The notes beneath the pieces were generated by a model. The model saw nothing but the letters and a program-made list of their open reading frames with translations, searched no databases and was not told the DNA's origin. Of a DNA stretch of 64,000 bases, positions 34,414 through 46,896 are shown piece after piece. Position 1 is the first letter of the stretch. Each line of letters starts with the position of its first letter. The position numbers and the translations under genes were made by a program. Source of the DNA: Lomentospora prolificans (Eukaryota > Ascomycota > Sordariomycetes > Microascales > Microascaceae); assembly GCA_029532625.1 (NCBI GenBank), contig JARFXM010000010.1:1798001-1862000 (forward strand), in the 5' to 3' direction.

Positions 34414-35003
34414 AGAGAAGTGGTATATATTTTTCTTTTCTTGCTCTCTGGGCTTATGGGATTGTTTTTCCTCTTTTGCTGGGTTTTTTTTTTTTTTTTT
34501 TTTTTTCTTTTTCTTTCACCTTCGTCTTGCATTTACTTGCATGGATTTGGCATACATGAGGCCGCGGAGGCGGAGGCTGACTGAGAGGGAGAAGGGGGGA
34601 CGGCCTATAGACGAAAGAAAGAAAAAAGAGTGTAACATTATGTAGATGGTTTTTTTTTTTTTTTTTCAAAAAATCGGTATTGGTTATCACGGACATACCT
34701 GCACTTCATTTTATACAAAGACACTAGCGAAAGCGAAAGCATAAAGAGATCAACAGATTTATACAAAATTGGAAAGGTACTCGTAAAGTATATTAAAGGC
34801 ATCCGCAAGTCCGAATGCATTCTACAGAATTTTCGTTATAAAAGCAGTACCAGCCCATGCATGTTTCCCTTGCCACGTACAGAATCTAAAGCAAACCCTT
34901 CCCCGCCCCCAACAACGGCTGTCTCGTGTCCCTTGGCCAATTTTTTTTTTTCCAATTTTTTTTTTCCAATTTTTTTTGTTTCCCCTTTAGCAAATGCCCC
35001 CGT
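34414..35003. other. Convergent intergenic region with T-tracts
   Basis: 590 bp holding the two 3' UTRs. It contains T-runs near 34484-34506 and 34651-34666, plus a triplicated CCAAT(T)n motif at 34937-34978. Confidence 0.5.
34937..34978. repeat. Three tandem copies of CCAA followed by 8-11 T
   Basis: Copies start at 34937, 34952 and 34966, 14-15 bp apart, just after the Osh4-like stop codon on the minus-strand gene. Confidence 0.85.
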
Positions 35004-36426
35004 TTATTGCCCCAAGAGCTCTTTCATAACTGCCGCCTCTTCCTCCTTAGAGGGCTTCCCCGCCTTCTTCACCTTTGCCTCCTTTTCGCGGTCGAACCTC
35101 CAGAGACCACCCGTTTTGTCCGCGTCGCCGTCCACCGCGAGACCCACCCTCGGCGCGAGATTCTTGAGAACCTCATCAGGAGAGCCCTGGGACGTAAAAT
35201 ACCTCCTCTCCCAGACCCTAGACTCGCTCTTCTCCTTGGCGCGCATGTCCCTCTGCGCCTGCTCAATCTTGCCCTTCTCGACGCCGACGGTATCCATGTC
35301 GCCCTTGGCGATGGCGGCGGCGACCTTGGACCACGCCCTGCGGCTCTCGAGCGGGTGCTGCTCCTCGACGGGGGCGACGGTGAGCTGGGTGCCGGGGGAG
35401 CTAGTGGCGTCGTAAGTCTCGATAAGGGTGGAAGACGAGTTGGACTTGGCGGGGCCCTTGTAGAAGCTGAAGGATTTTGTCCAGACGCCGGTGGCGTTGT
35501 AGACGACGTCCTTCTCGTCGTCGCCGCGGTAGGTGATGGCGGTGACGCTATTCTTCTCGCCCGAGATCCAGCCCTTACCGGTGTAGCTGATCTTGGAGGT
35601 GAAGCCGGAAGAGCTGGCGATGTAGGAGTGGGAGTTGAGCTCGACGAAGGGGGCGCCGTAGAGGAGGCCCTCGATGTGCAGGGACGGGAGGGTGATGAGG
35701 TAGGTTTCGGGATCCTTGGACTTGTCCGGGAAGGGAACGGTCAGGACGGCGTGGCCGATCTGCTTGACGTTGATGGTACGGGAGAAGGTGGCCTTTTGGG
35801 CGTTGTAGCCCTCGAGATGGGTACCGGTGGGGATGTTGGTAATGCTGTACGCCGTGGCCGGAGGATGGTGGCTGTCCCAGAGTTAGCTCCCGCGCCATCC
35901 CGTTTTACCAAGGCCGGTGGGACCGACGCAGACATACCTCACTTGCTCGCTGATGAGCTCCGTTACACCGGCGTCATCCTCCCACTTGCCCAAGAACAGC
36001 TCGCCCAGGAAGGGGTTGAGGGGCTTCTTCTCGTTGCCGTACTGCTCGCTGCGACTGGCGTACTGCTGCTTGAGAGTGGAAAGGAACCACTTGAGCACGA
36101 GGAGGGCGCGCTTCTCGGGATCGGACTCCTTGGCGGGGGCGGCGAAGAAGGGAGGGTGCTCGCACCAGTAGGAGCTGAACTCGGTCAAGCTGGTGGACGA
36201 GAGGATGAAGGGCGGGGCCGTGAGAGACGAGAGATCGCCGTTGAACGAGGCGATGGACTAAATGCACATAGCTAGTTAGTCATTTGGGCGAAGCATTGAC
36301 GGGGTTGGAAGCAACGGGGGGAAAGCTGGGGGTTCATTTAAGGGGCCGAGTGGGCAAACGGACCTTGAGGAAGGCAGACCAGCTGCTGCTGGCAGCAACG
36401 GGATTGGGAGTCGTGGACCGAGACAT
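35004..36426 (-). CDS. KES1: Oxysterol-binding protein, Osh4/Kes1 type
   Basis: Exons 36426-36364, 36257-35938 and 35871-35004 give 416 residues, close to yeast Osh4. The protein is a bare ORD lipid-transfer domain with no PH domain. The N-terminus SWSAFLKSIASFNGDLSSL forms the lid and membrane-sensing helix. The core has KPLNPFLGELFLGKW and the signature EQVSHHPP (residues 125-132), whose two His contact the PI4P headgroup. It is followed by AYSITNIPTGTHLEGYN. The C-terminal part keeps WERRYF and the basic GGLWRFDREKEAK segment. Osh4-type proteins exchange sterol for PI4P between ER and Golgi or post-Golgi membranes. The intron between the second and third exons splits the Ser of the SHHPP motif, and the junction exactly restores it. 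Confidence 0.95.
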
Positions 36427-37579
36427 GGCGAATTCTGCGTAAAAAACAAAAAGAAGGGACTAGACTTGAAGAAAAGGATAAGAAGGAAAATGTGAAAACG
36501 TCGATTCGAGGCGCGAAGCCGATAAACGATATACGCCTAGTAGAATGTTGAAGTCGAAGGGGAGGAAAGAAAGTGAGGGCGGGGTTTAGTCGCCAAGAAG
36601 GGAAATAATAGCAGCGGGTCTTTTTGCTGGTTCTCCGGTGCTAAGAGCGGGACGACGGACAACCTTGGAAGTCTACAAGGGATGACAGCTTCGCTTCTAT
36701 TCCGTCATGGAACTTTTCGTCGAAGGCAGCAAAGTTATAAAACAAAGAAAAAACCCCAGGAAAAAAAATGCCGATGAGGTGATGGACAACAAAAGGGTTC
36801 ATTCAACCCGTCAAAATACTCGATAGGAAAGTTCGGATTCTGATCGTTTAGAGAATCTGTTACTTTATTCTTTTGTTGAACAAAAGGAACCGTGGCCACA
36901 CTCTCCGCCGTGAAGAAGAGCTTCGTGTGCCCTGGCCAGTCCGAATCTGGGGCTGTACCGAAACGCTACGTGAGGTCATGCTCACAGCGGTTTAGTGGCA
37001 GAGTTGGCGGGCTTGGAGGGGCACGCGACCAGAGTGGCGGGCCATGGGCTCGTGCGACCACTGTCCCGCGGCGCCACTGCACCGTGCCATGCACCGTGCC
37101 ATGCACCAGACATTCATCGGGCATCAATCTGATGTAATGCACCTGCATTCGAGTGATCGCAGCTGGCCGCCACTGCTGCTGGACATGCAGCGGCGCCATG
37201 GGCAAGGTGGGATCGATGAAATGCGCATCGTGACGAAGGTGCGTTGACATGGATTGTGCCACCTTCCGCATGTCGGCACCTTCTCGTACACAACCTTTTT
37301 AGATCCTGCGGACAAGAAGGGTTCTGGAAATCTTTATAGGGTCAATGGATCACTTTTTTTTTTTATCAAATCGCCATTGCCACGGCTCGAAATACAGTCC
37401 ACAGACAACCGATTGGATAATCACCTCGGCCGAGGCCTACATCTTTCGCAGGCAAGAAAGGTTAAGAAGGTCAAAGGTTTGATGAGCGTAATATGCAGCA
37501 TCGTCTATTAGAGTCATGAGGTGCCAAGGCCATATCCCAATCCGGAACGCCGGTATTATCAAAATTTCCCAGAAACCAT
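36427..37579. other. Intergenic region between OSH4-like promoter and GT31 3' end
   Basis: 1.15 kb with no gene recognised. A 12-bp unit is duplicated in tandem at 37081-37104, and there is a T10 run near 37348. Confidence 0.5.
37081..37104. repeat. 12-bp tandem duplication
   Basis: The unit ACCGTGCCATGC occurs twice in direct succession. Confidence 0.9.
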
Positions 37580-39198
37580 TCAGCAAGATTCCATCATCTC
37601 CGCCGCCCACTCTCCGTTGATGCCAGACACAACGCCCACCTGGCGTTTGCCCACCGTCATCCACGGGCTAGTATGGCACTCCTTGCTCTGGACATCCCAC
37701 TTCCACGCCAAACACCTCTTCTTGTGCCTCATGCACAGCCTCATGCACTTCTCCGCCGTCGCAATGTTCTCCGACGTCTTGGTCCTCCCTGGTTCCAGCT
37801 TACCCACGTAGTCGTGGTCCTGCCGCATCGGCCGGTCGTTGAAGCCCCTCGCGCTGGGCCCGCCAAACATGTCCCAAACGTCTGACCACACCGTCGGCCT
37901 GGCGCCCTTCTCCTTGAAGGCGAGTCCGAGCGCCTTCATGTCTTCGGGTTTCTTGAGCTCGTGGAACGAAACGAGGGGCGAGCAGAAGCGGTTGGATGCG
38001 ATTCTAGTATCGACGGGGGATTCGCCGTTGAATAGGTGGTTGAACCTTTCGTCAATGTGGATGTTGATCTTTTGCAGGGTTGTCGCCACGAGCTTGTCGC
38101 CCCAAATCTCCGTCAGAGAGTTGATTTGCGCCTCGGCTGCGACGTGGGGATTCTCGCGGTAGAGCTTGTCGACGGCCGCGCGGGAAAGGACGACGGCCGA
38201 GCCGCCATGGGCAAAGCGTCCACGGTAGTCGCCGACCGTATTGCCGAGGTAGTAGGGGGTGGCAGGGTCGAGGTGCGATAGGAGCTGTTTGAGGGATTCG
38301 ATAACGATGAAGCTGTCGTCGTCGAGGATTAGATACCAGTCCTTGGGAGGCAAGGTCGTGTAGACGGTCCTCAGGCCCCAGATGAACTATTCACAACCGG
38401 CTGTTAGCACAAACCTTACTTCTGTTTGTGATAGGTTAGGATGACAGGCGGCCTTAAACTCAAAGAAGCAAAATTCAGGTACTAGGCGTGGCCGATGGAG
38501 TCCGAAAAAAGGTAAAACTTGCAACAATTCGAGAACGCACGAGGCAAACACGAGGGAGAGGTGCGAAGAAAAAAAAAGAAAGAAAGAAAAAAGAAAAGAA
38601 GAAGAGAAGGAAAGGAAAAAAAGTAAATCGAGCAACGGCGGCCTACCTTAAGCGCATCCAGCTCCCAACCCACGTTGGCACCGATCAGGGCCGCTCTCTG
38701 CTCGTCGCCGTCGTCAATCGCATTTTTCAGCGACTGGTACTTTTTGAATCGATGCGCCTTGTTCAGTCCCCGGGGCGCCAACTCCTTCATCAAACCGCCG
38801 ACGGCATCTTGAATTACCGGCGCGCCGGTCGTAGTGTTGGCGTCCTGCTCGAAATCGGCGACAACAATCGTTCGGTCAGGGTCCCATTGGTCGAGCCCAA
38901 GGGCTTCGAGCTGCGCCGGTAACCTCTGTCGCGTACCCCAGCCGGTCTTGATCAGCAAGCCAACGCGGGATTCGAAATCTACGGAGTAAGGGCCGGTGGA
39001 TGATCGAATCCACGAATCTGTGGCTGCTGTTGAGTGGAAAAGAGAATAGAGACAGACTGCCTGGAAGTGGATGGCAAGGAGAATGAAGTTGTCGGCGGGA
39101 AGGATGAGTTTGGCGACCTGGTAGGTGAGTAGGATGGCGAGCACGTAGACGGCGATACGGCGAAGGGCGCGTCGACGGGGGACCAGTATAACGGCCAT
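37580..39198 (-). CDS. Type II membrane glycosyltransferase, GT31 (beta-1,3-galactosyl/GlcNAc-transferase-like)
   Basis: Exons 39198-38647 and 38386-37580 give 452 residues. A short basic N-terminus precedes the membrane segment IAVYVLAILLTYQVAKLIL, which is Golgi type II topology. The stem leads to a GT-A fold domain. WYLILDDDSFIVIES carries the DxD metal site (206-208). GNTVGDYRGRFAHGGSAVVLS matches the fringe/GT31 glycine loop, and LTEIWGDKLVATTLQ holds the acidic base region. The C-terminal 60 residues (CMRLCMRHKKRCLAWKWDVQ, then a further Cys) resemble a small PAN-like Cys motif. In moulds such enzymes probably extend cell-wall or glycoprotein glycans; donor and acceptor are not predictable. 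The Met at 39198 is preferred over an in-frame one at 39414 because it sits at the usual distance from the membrane segment. Confidence 0.85.
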
Positions 39199-41185
39199 TG
39201 TGGTCAGTCGATTCCTAGAGTTGGCGATGCGAGGACGAGAGTAGATTCTCCAAGAGAAATCGAATCGTAGTTTTCCAACAGTGTCCTTATCTCTAGCACT
39301 AGCCTGAATGAATGCCTTGGGGACGAAGAGAGGGACACGGACACACTTTAGTCGAGACGGCTTGGCTCGAGGCGGCCGACCTTGATCGACGACGGGTGCG
39401 AGCGAAATAGCCAAATGGAGTCCCTCCCAGGTATTGGCTAAGGGGGGGAAAATCTCAAAAGGAGGGTGCTACCTGCAAGCTTGAGCTTTGAGACAGCAGC
39501 TCGCGCGGACTCGAAATCCGCTTTGAAGCGAACGCGGGAGACCGATAAAAGGTAAAAAAAGGAAAAAAAGTCTCAGAGGGCGGCGCCAATGCACTGCATG
39601 ATGAATAGGTTATCCCCCGAGCAAGGAGGCGAGGAAACCAGTCAGATAGACCTTGATCCCTTCCACAACGCGGAGCTGTGGTATGGTGTCAATGGATAGG
39701 ATTCTACACTTTCTGCGCCCGTGCCGAAGACCTGCAGGCAATTTTCTCGCTGTGCCAAGACCAACAGCTAATTGCAGATAGTACTAGCTATTTAAATAGA
39801 CCAAAGCGAGCGAGGGAAGGGCAAAAAGGAGAAGAGCCCTGGAGGAGTTGAAAGCGATGCGGAGTGCGAAGGGGAAAAGAAGGAAAAGACGAAAGGGTTA
39901 TCGATACTCGACGAAAACGTTGGTCTAGTTGGAAGCGAAAGTTTCGGAGAAGGAAGAAGGGAGAAAAAAAATAAAACGATGCTGGCTGGCTGTGATACCA
40001 TGCGCGACTCTTACTGACTCCTGGCAATGGATGCGCCAGCGTCAAGTAATGGATGTTCCCTGCGGCCCCAACTGAACACGCGATTGCCAGCCAGGCCAGA
40101 CCAGCCAGCCGGGGTTAGGGGGGTTAATGACTGGATAAGGTACTGAAATGGATTAATCGATGTTACTCGTATTACATACCCAGCTAACCAGTGATATGGT
40201 AGCCAGCATGGATCTGAGCTGGCCAATGCATCCACTGGTTTAGACCACAGATACTGGTTGGATCTTGCTTTCTGTGGAGGCATAATCCTAGGTTCTTCTG
40301 GTTGAACCACGTTCCTGCTTTGGAAATCATTCACTATATTTGGGATAGGTCCTTTGGTTGAACCACGTTCCTGCTTTGGAAATCATTCACTATATTTGGG
40401 ATAGGTCCTTTCTGTTCACAGGAGCATAAAAGGTTCCACTGTTCCAAACACCTACTATAAACCCTTCATATATATAATATTGTCTAATGTGTTCCAAGGC
40501 CACAATGGTGTAGTGATGCCATGGTGAGCCTCTATTTCTCTGAGAAGCTTGTGTTGTGTTGACATATACGAAGTAATAGGTAGAATTACTAGGAATATAA
40601 GCAAATGGATGTATGCACTACACTTTACCTGAGTGATCCATGGATGTGTAAAACAGCTTTACAAGTGCTTGGCAAATATTCAGGCTCCCACTTGCACTGT
40701 AAATGCGGCTCCACTGGACAAATTGGATTTGGTATCTGATCAATTGTAATGACTTACTGATCAACCAAGGTGAGCTGGCGGAATGGCCTGGCTGGCTGCA
40801 CTTCAATTTTAGCTCCTATGCCAGCGGTATCAACCAGCGCAAGCCTTGCTAGCTAGCCTTTGGTGAAGTAGAAAGACACCATGGCAGGCACGCCCTTACA
40901 ACGCATCAAGTCCAATAATTCTCACGATAAACAACAAGTCGCAAAAGAAAACTTAGAAATGGACAAATGAACAAATTCTCGAGGCCGTTATATATATTTT
41001 CTGTCATCGTCATATGGCTGATTTGAGCACATCAAAGTATACAAAAAGTGAAACTCCCATTCCCGGGTATCCTACATTTGCGCTACCCAACCGAAAACAT
41101 CCGTCCCCCTACCTGTTGGTAGTCTTGAAACCGCCCCCCCAAGATTTTTCGATCAAACCTTGTTTTCCCGCACTAATTTCCCCCT
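39199..41185. other. Intergenic region with 56-bp tandem duplication
   Basis: 2 kb without a recognised gene. It is AT-richer than its neighbours from about 40100 on. It holds an exact 56-bp tandem repeat (40300-40411) and several CTGGCTGG or CCAGCC motifs. It may be decayed repetitive DNA. Confidence 0.45.
40300..40411. repeat. Exact 56-bp tandem duplication (2 copies)
   Basis: Unit 40300-40355 starts GGTTGAACCACG and ends GGTCCTTT. It is repeated without a mismatch at 40356-40411, which implies a recent event or an assembly duplication. Confidence 0.95.
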
Positions 41186-43092
41186 TTACGAGCACTGAGT
41201 AACAGTGACAACCGTAAAGTTGGACGCAGCAGTGCTAGTAGCAGCCTGCGTGGCAGTGGCGGTAGCCACATCATCCGCCGCCCCATCATTAGCAGCAGCA
41301 TCGTCGCCGGCCGAAGCCGCAGCACCCGTAAGCGCCTGGTTGAAGACATCAGCGGCAGCCTGGTCCTGCGTGGCGGCGAGGGCGGCGGTGCTAGCCTCGT
41401 TGCAAGCGGCGACGGTGGCAGCGGGGGCCTTGCACGAGTCCTGGAGCCTCTGGCAGATGAAGGAGGAGATGATGCCGATCCTCTGGGCGCTGCCGTGATT
41501 GAACTCGGCGTCGTTGGACGGCGCGAACGAGGCCTCCTTGCGGCCATCGAACCCGACGCCGAACTGGATCGTGGGGTCGGTGCAGCTGCCAAAGTCGAGG
41601 CCGGCCTGGCGCTTGGCCTTGCGGAGGCTGTTCTGCGCCTTGCAGGCAGCGAGCTGAGTCTCGCACTGACCTATGCCACCGGCAAGCGCGCCGCTGTTGG
41701 CAGCGTTGGCGCACGCGTTGTGCTGGATGTCGCAGGAGCGGCTGAGAGCGGCGCCCTGGCCGGTAAAGGTGTTGCCATTGACGGAGAACGGGCGGTCACC
41801 GGCCGACGAGATGACCGGGGGAGGAGTACCGCCGAGCGTGCCGGTGAAGGACTGGATGTTGACGCCCGCGGCGGTGGCGGCGGTAGAGGAAGCAGCAGCC
41901 GCGGCGGAAGAGGAAGAGGCGGCCGCCGCGCAGTTGACGATGGTGCGGGTAACGACGCTGCAGACCTGGGAGGAGGCGGCGGCAGTGGCAGCGGCAGTTT
42001 CAGCAGCGGTGGCAGCAGCAGTCTCGGCAGCGCCGGCTCCGGCGTTGCCGTTGTTGTTACCCTTGTTGTTACCCTTGTTCTTGCGGCCGCGGGTTGAAGC
42101 ACCTCGGTTACGGCCACGGCCCTTGCCGCGGGCCTTACCATTGTTACCGTTGCCGGCGTTGGCACCACCGGTGGCGGCGGGCAGACCAGCAGTGCAAGGG
42201 TTGGCGGTGGCACTGGCGACAGCGGTCTCAGTGGCATCAGCAGCAGTGGTGGCAGCAGCGTCACCGGTAGCTACGGCACCGCTTCCGTCGAAAGTACCGC
42301 CAGTCGCGAGAGGAAGACCGACAAAGTCGATGTTGGTGGCAGAGATCTCTCCAGTACCGGTAAAGGTAGGGGTGATGTCAGCGACAGCAGCAAGGATCTC
42401 GTCGGGCGAAGCATCGAGAACGAGAAGTCTCTCGCTGAAGATGCAGCCGGGGAGAATGTCAGGAGTGTCGCAGGTGTTTCCTGCGGCAGTGGGATCATTG
42501 ACCTAAGCATTGTTAGCACATAAAACCTTCGTCAGGGGAGAAGCAAGTCACTTACATCACCAGGAGCAAAGGTACCCGACTCAAGGGCAACCAAAGGATC
42601 AACGCCGATGAGGGCGAGCTGCTTAGCAAGCTCAAGAGTGATGGCGGTGTTGAGCTCGGTAGCGCCGTCAGAGGCGGGATCCTGGTGCTGGTCAAACGCA
42701 GCAATCTCGGGGTTCACGGCGTCCTCGGGGCAGATGACGCTCTTAACGCCGACACCGCCGGTGTTGCGCTCGAGGGCCTGGTAGACGAGGGCGGCGGCCA
42801 TGCCGCGGACATCGCCAATCTCCTTGGCGTTGGTGAAGGCCTGGTCGGCGGTGAACTGCTTAAGGCAGTCGAGATTGATGTCTTCAGCGACGCCGTCGGC
42901 GGCCGCGGCGTTCCCCAGAAGACCAAAGACGGGGTCGACGATGCCGAGGGGGTTGTTGAGGTTGAGGAACTCTCTCACGATCTGGAGGTAGATTGCGTGG
43001 GACTGCTCCTGGGGGACCTCGCGCTTGTGGAGGATGGGGTTAGCGGAGGCGACACCCAGGAGGGCGGCGAGAACTTGGTTCTGGTACTTCAT
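41186..43092 (-). CDS. Secreted Ala/Ser/Thr-rich wall-type protein with conserved fungal DPTIxFG motif
   Basis: Exons 43092-42556 and 42502-41186 give 617 residues. Residues 1-18 are a signal peptide (QVLAALLGVASANP), followed by HKRE, a likely Kex2 site. Residues 25-260 form an Ala-rich domain of helices with few Cys. Residues about 290-335 are a basic Gly/Asn/Arg run (GKARGKGRGRNRGASTRGRK). A low-complexity Ala/Ser/Thr part follows. Residues about 485-535 hold the best-conserved block, CTDPTIQFGVGFDGRKEASF then AEFNHGSAQRIGIISSFICQ. I know this block from many secreted proteins of filamentous ascomycetes, often mislabelled by automatic annotation. The end, NFTVVTVTQCS, has no GPI-type hydrophobic tail. 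The second exon contains no Met codon over 438 residues, so scans for ATG-started frames miss it. Extracellular or wall location is inferred. Confidence 0.82.
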
Positions 43093-46000
43093 TTTCGTAG
43101 TAGTTTAGAACACTGGTCGATGTTTCCAAAAAGTAAGGACTGGCTTGGTTGCAGTCAACGAATCGAACTTGGGTAAAAAGGTAAAAAAAGATCAAAAAAG
43201 AGTTTCACACAAAAAAGATGTGTTAAAAAGTGTTATAAAATACCAAAAGGAGTGGCAAAGAATGGAAGAGTTCACAGAACTCGATGTAGAGAAAAGAATG
43301 AATGGGGGGAAAGGGAAGAAGCGAAAGGTATGAAGACCTAGTGTTTGAATGGATCAGGTTCAGTGAAGCCTGAAGAGAAAAGAGGGAAGAGAAGCCATCG
43401 TGAGGGAGACCGGTCGAGATAATATAGGCAGCGAGACAGCCACCGATTCCTGGGCGGATCTGCGAAACCAATTTCCCTTAGCACATCGGACGACAGCAAG
43501 AACCTGGATAGGTTTGGGCGACTGGCCCGTTGTTGGGAATGGGCAGGAAATTCGCACAAGGGTAGGAAGGAGGTTGAGCCGAAGCTCAAACAAGTGCGGC
43601 ATGTCACGATCTGTCTGAACCCAGCAAAGTGGGCCAGGATTCAGGTCTGTCACGACATGGGTAAGGCATGAAGCAGGCAGGGTAGGGCAGGGAAAGGTAG
43701 GGGAGACTACGTTTCTGGGAGAGCCGCCAGACGAACAACGCGACATTAGAGAGAAAGGCAGCCAAAAGGGTGGGTTGCTGCTAGCTCGCAGGTTTGAGGT
43801 CTGCTTGACGGGGTAAGTTTTGGGGTGAAGCACTCCCTCGTTGTATCTAGCTTCGACCGGGATGTCTGGCCATGTGTTGCGGCCCTTGGAAAGTTCTACG
43901 CGCCAGTCCGAGCAGGTTTTGCTCAAACCCGGTGTAAGTCAACGAAAGCGAGCCGAGCACACCCAATTTCACGATGCCTTCATCCCGCCTCTGCGATATC
44001 CAGTCTAGACGGGCAACAGGGCGGAGGGCTCTTTCCGCATAGTATAGGAACGTCGAGTATACCTTCCTTAAAAGCCATGAACTGGCGATCATAGAGTAAA
44101 TGCCTAAGCGAAAGACCAAGGTCCCAAGGTAATGGTAGAGTGTTAGGCCGACCTTTGTGCAGGACATGCTCAAGCGGTGGTGAACACCAATTCAGGCCAG
44201 CGATACGTCCATTTCTGCTTCAGCGATTGGTCGCTTGGGTTGAGGTTTTGGGTGGGAGCCAAAACCCCGGGGTTGATCTGAGATGGAGATCAGACACTGC
44301 GAGCCGCATGTTATGCTCAAGCGACGTTTCGACAGGGGTCCGACGCCTGCTCACTGGTTGGAGAGGGCGCATGCTCCTCGCGCGGATCTTGTCGGATCCG
44401 CGGATGGCAAATTGGCAGGAGAAGTCTTCAAGAAGCCCCAAGTGGAGAAGGCCAAAAAGGCTTATACGGATTTAACTCGATTGCACGAGGAAAATAATCT
44501 GGGCGGCTGATAGAGTGAGGCACGAAGTCGCCAGCGCGGGATGTTGAAGATGGGTCCATTTGTGCCATTGAGCTAAGCACTTTAGTACTGCAGTCACAGC
44601 GCAGGGTCCAAGACTCGGTTTCATCACGACTTACTTCGCAGCCTTGGGCTTGGCGTCTCTTCGCTGTCAATATGATAGACCTGTTTTGTGCTTTCTACCA
44701 GATCTAGTAGATTCCGATTAGGTTTTGTTCAGGGTCGAATAGGGGATCCTAGGCCGTGTACATCACCTCTGTGCTTCCACAGCGATCGACTAATTAGTCG
44801 CTTCCAAAATCCCTCCCATATTTGCTGGCTTTCCCGAATACAACTATTAATACCCTTGCAGTTTTACATGCACTCCTGCGTCACCATTGTGATAACCGGG
44901 AGGCTCGAGGTACCGCAATTATTAGTGTGGTCTCACAGCTGGCTTCTCGACCAAGCCTGTCATCCCAAGCTTGTCCAGGCACACGCAAACGGCCTCCCAC
45001 CACGCGCTCAAAGCAGACCACCCACCACCGCTTGGGCCTCAAATTAGGCCTGCCACCTCGAGAGCCAGCCAGCTGTAATCCGCCCTCCTGCACTTCCTTC
45101 AGCACGCGCTGGCCCTTGATCGATAACGGGCCTCCCAACCGCTGGCCCGGCTCTCATGAGCCCCCGGCCGCCACACCCTGAGCTAGTCCAATCCGGGCTA
45201 GACCCAACGACCAGAGAGCAGGTTTCCAGCTCTCCAGTCAGTGCTTTATGCTTCAGGTCCATTATGCTTCAGGTCCAGTATCACGATGGTTTTCGGCACG
45301 ACGTTCCTCGCGAACCGCGCGCTGTTGAATACCACCAAAACACCTGCCCAGTCGCTGTTGCTCCAGTGAAGAAAAAAAGTCGTAGCGTTACCATTACTAC
45401 TGTCGTAGGTTAGATGCTCCCGTCCCGCGATCCATTGGCGTGCACGTCTCCATCCCTCCCCTGAGCAAGAAAGCGTCACCCCATGTCGGTGATCACACAA
45501 ATCTTGCCTTTTCTCGTCAGAAGCTACCATATCTCACTCTCTATAGGAGATCCACAGAGAGATCTTCTACCCACTTTCGCTCGACCTCTATTACTGGTCC
45601 CCTCTTTTGACAGTCTTGCCGGACGGACCTTCTGTGCCAGTTCGAGTTAGTCGCCCGACAGCATGGAAAAGCCAAGACATGTTTTATCTTTCCTCTCCAT
45701 TATGCCCCTGGTAGGCTGGCAGCTGAGGGGAGCTTCAACGAATCCTGCCAGCAAACTCGGACCACTCATGCTCCAGCGTTCATTCAAACTTTCGATCTCG
45801 CGCCAAGTGTGCGACTGAATGACCTCAAGTTCTTGGGATGGGTCTAAGAATAGATATCCTGGTCTCGGTACTAGCTCGTATCAGTAGTAAAGAGCGGAAG
45901 AGTCGGATAGCCAGAAAGTTCGGAGGAAGTAGAGACGAGACGACGAATCTGGGATGATAAAACGCTCGTTTGTGAACCATCTTCAGCGTTCCCACTGCCA

Positions 46001-46896
46001 GCCGCCTCGCCTGGTCAAGCATGATAGCCTCTCCTGATCAGCCAAGCCTATGTATATATGAATAAACATTAAGTCTTTATCGCGGGGCGATCTACTAGTT
46101 GATCCTGAAGATCATTAGAGAAAAGCAATTCCAACCGCCCTGAGCGTCTCAATGCCTCTCTAAGCACCCACAGTGCCTGTTGACTCGCATATTCTGACTT
46201 GGCTTGGCTTGGTTTTCGGTTATGCAAGGTGACCATAGACGGAGGATCTTGGGTTCATGCCCCTAAGCTTAGAATCCTGCGAACCACTATTTGAAGGCCG
46301 GTTTCTCAGCCACGATGGCGCGGTGTGACCCGTTTGGTGCAATTGTTATCATCTATTAGTGTCCGTGGAACATGTCAGTTGGGCAGATGTAAATCCCCAA
46401 CTTTTTTTTTACGAGGCAAATATGCTGAAGCTCCTGATGCTCATTGATCAGCCACCTGAACACGTAAGCTAATGTACACTAGGTCGATGAGTGATTTCTG
46501 AACTCTATTATCAGAGTTCTATTACAGTATTAGTTGCAGAAATGGAGGAATGGATGTCATACGCCATAAACCTCAGAGCACGTCAAGAGAAGCGGTCCTG
46601 GAGCAGACGGCGTTTGGACAGTTGATCTGCTGACTAAGTCGGTGAAGACCTACAGCTTCCAACGATTGTCGGCTGGGTCGCCTAGCACCTAAACTACCAT
46701 AAGACCATCCGAAATCAAAGAGAAAATACGGTACGATTTTATAAGCAACATATCTATTGATATTTCGTCGACATATCGCTGTAGCGATATTGACGGCGGA
46801 CCGTCTCCGGCTGCGCGGTGCTCTTTCTACGTGTCCAAGAGGGGTAGTAGTAGCCTGCTTCCTGCTTCCTGTGTCACGCCTTTCCAGATAGAAACG
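43093..46896. other. Gene-poor interval (3.8 kb)
   Basis: No convincing gene. The first kilobase likely contains the promoter of the wall-type protein gene. The remainder has scattered short frames that share no family features, a 16-bp imperfect tandem repeat (45248-45279), CCAGCCAGC motifs, and AT-richer sequence near 46050-46560. It resembles old, decayed repeat DNA. Confidence 0.45.
45248..45279. repeat. 16-bp near-perfect tandem repeat
   Basis: ATGCTTCAGGTCCATT is followed at once by ATGCTTCAGGTCCAGT, a single mismatch. Confidence 0.9.

Noticed and set aside
34926..36275. 449-codon plus-strand frame opposite the Osh4-like gene
   Set aside because: The minus strand encodes an unmistakable ORD domain. 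The plus frame is Gly/Val/Leu/Asp-rich low complexity typical of antisense readings.
39198..39414. Upstream in-frame ATG of the GT31 gene
   Set aside because: Would put 72 extra basic residues before the membrane anchor. The Met at 39198 gives normal type II topology.
41495..42506. Ala/Val/Gly-rich plus-strand frames (200 and 277 codons) opposite the wall-type protein
   Set aside because: They mirror the Ala-rich minus-strand coding sequence, which has signal peptide, splice sites and a known secreted-protein motif.
43360..44670. Several 70-190-codon frames on both strands
   Set aside because: No shared family features, no joinable exons. The part next to the wall-type protein gene is better explained as its promoter.
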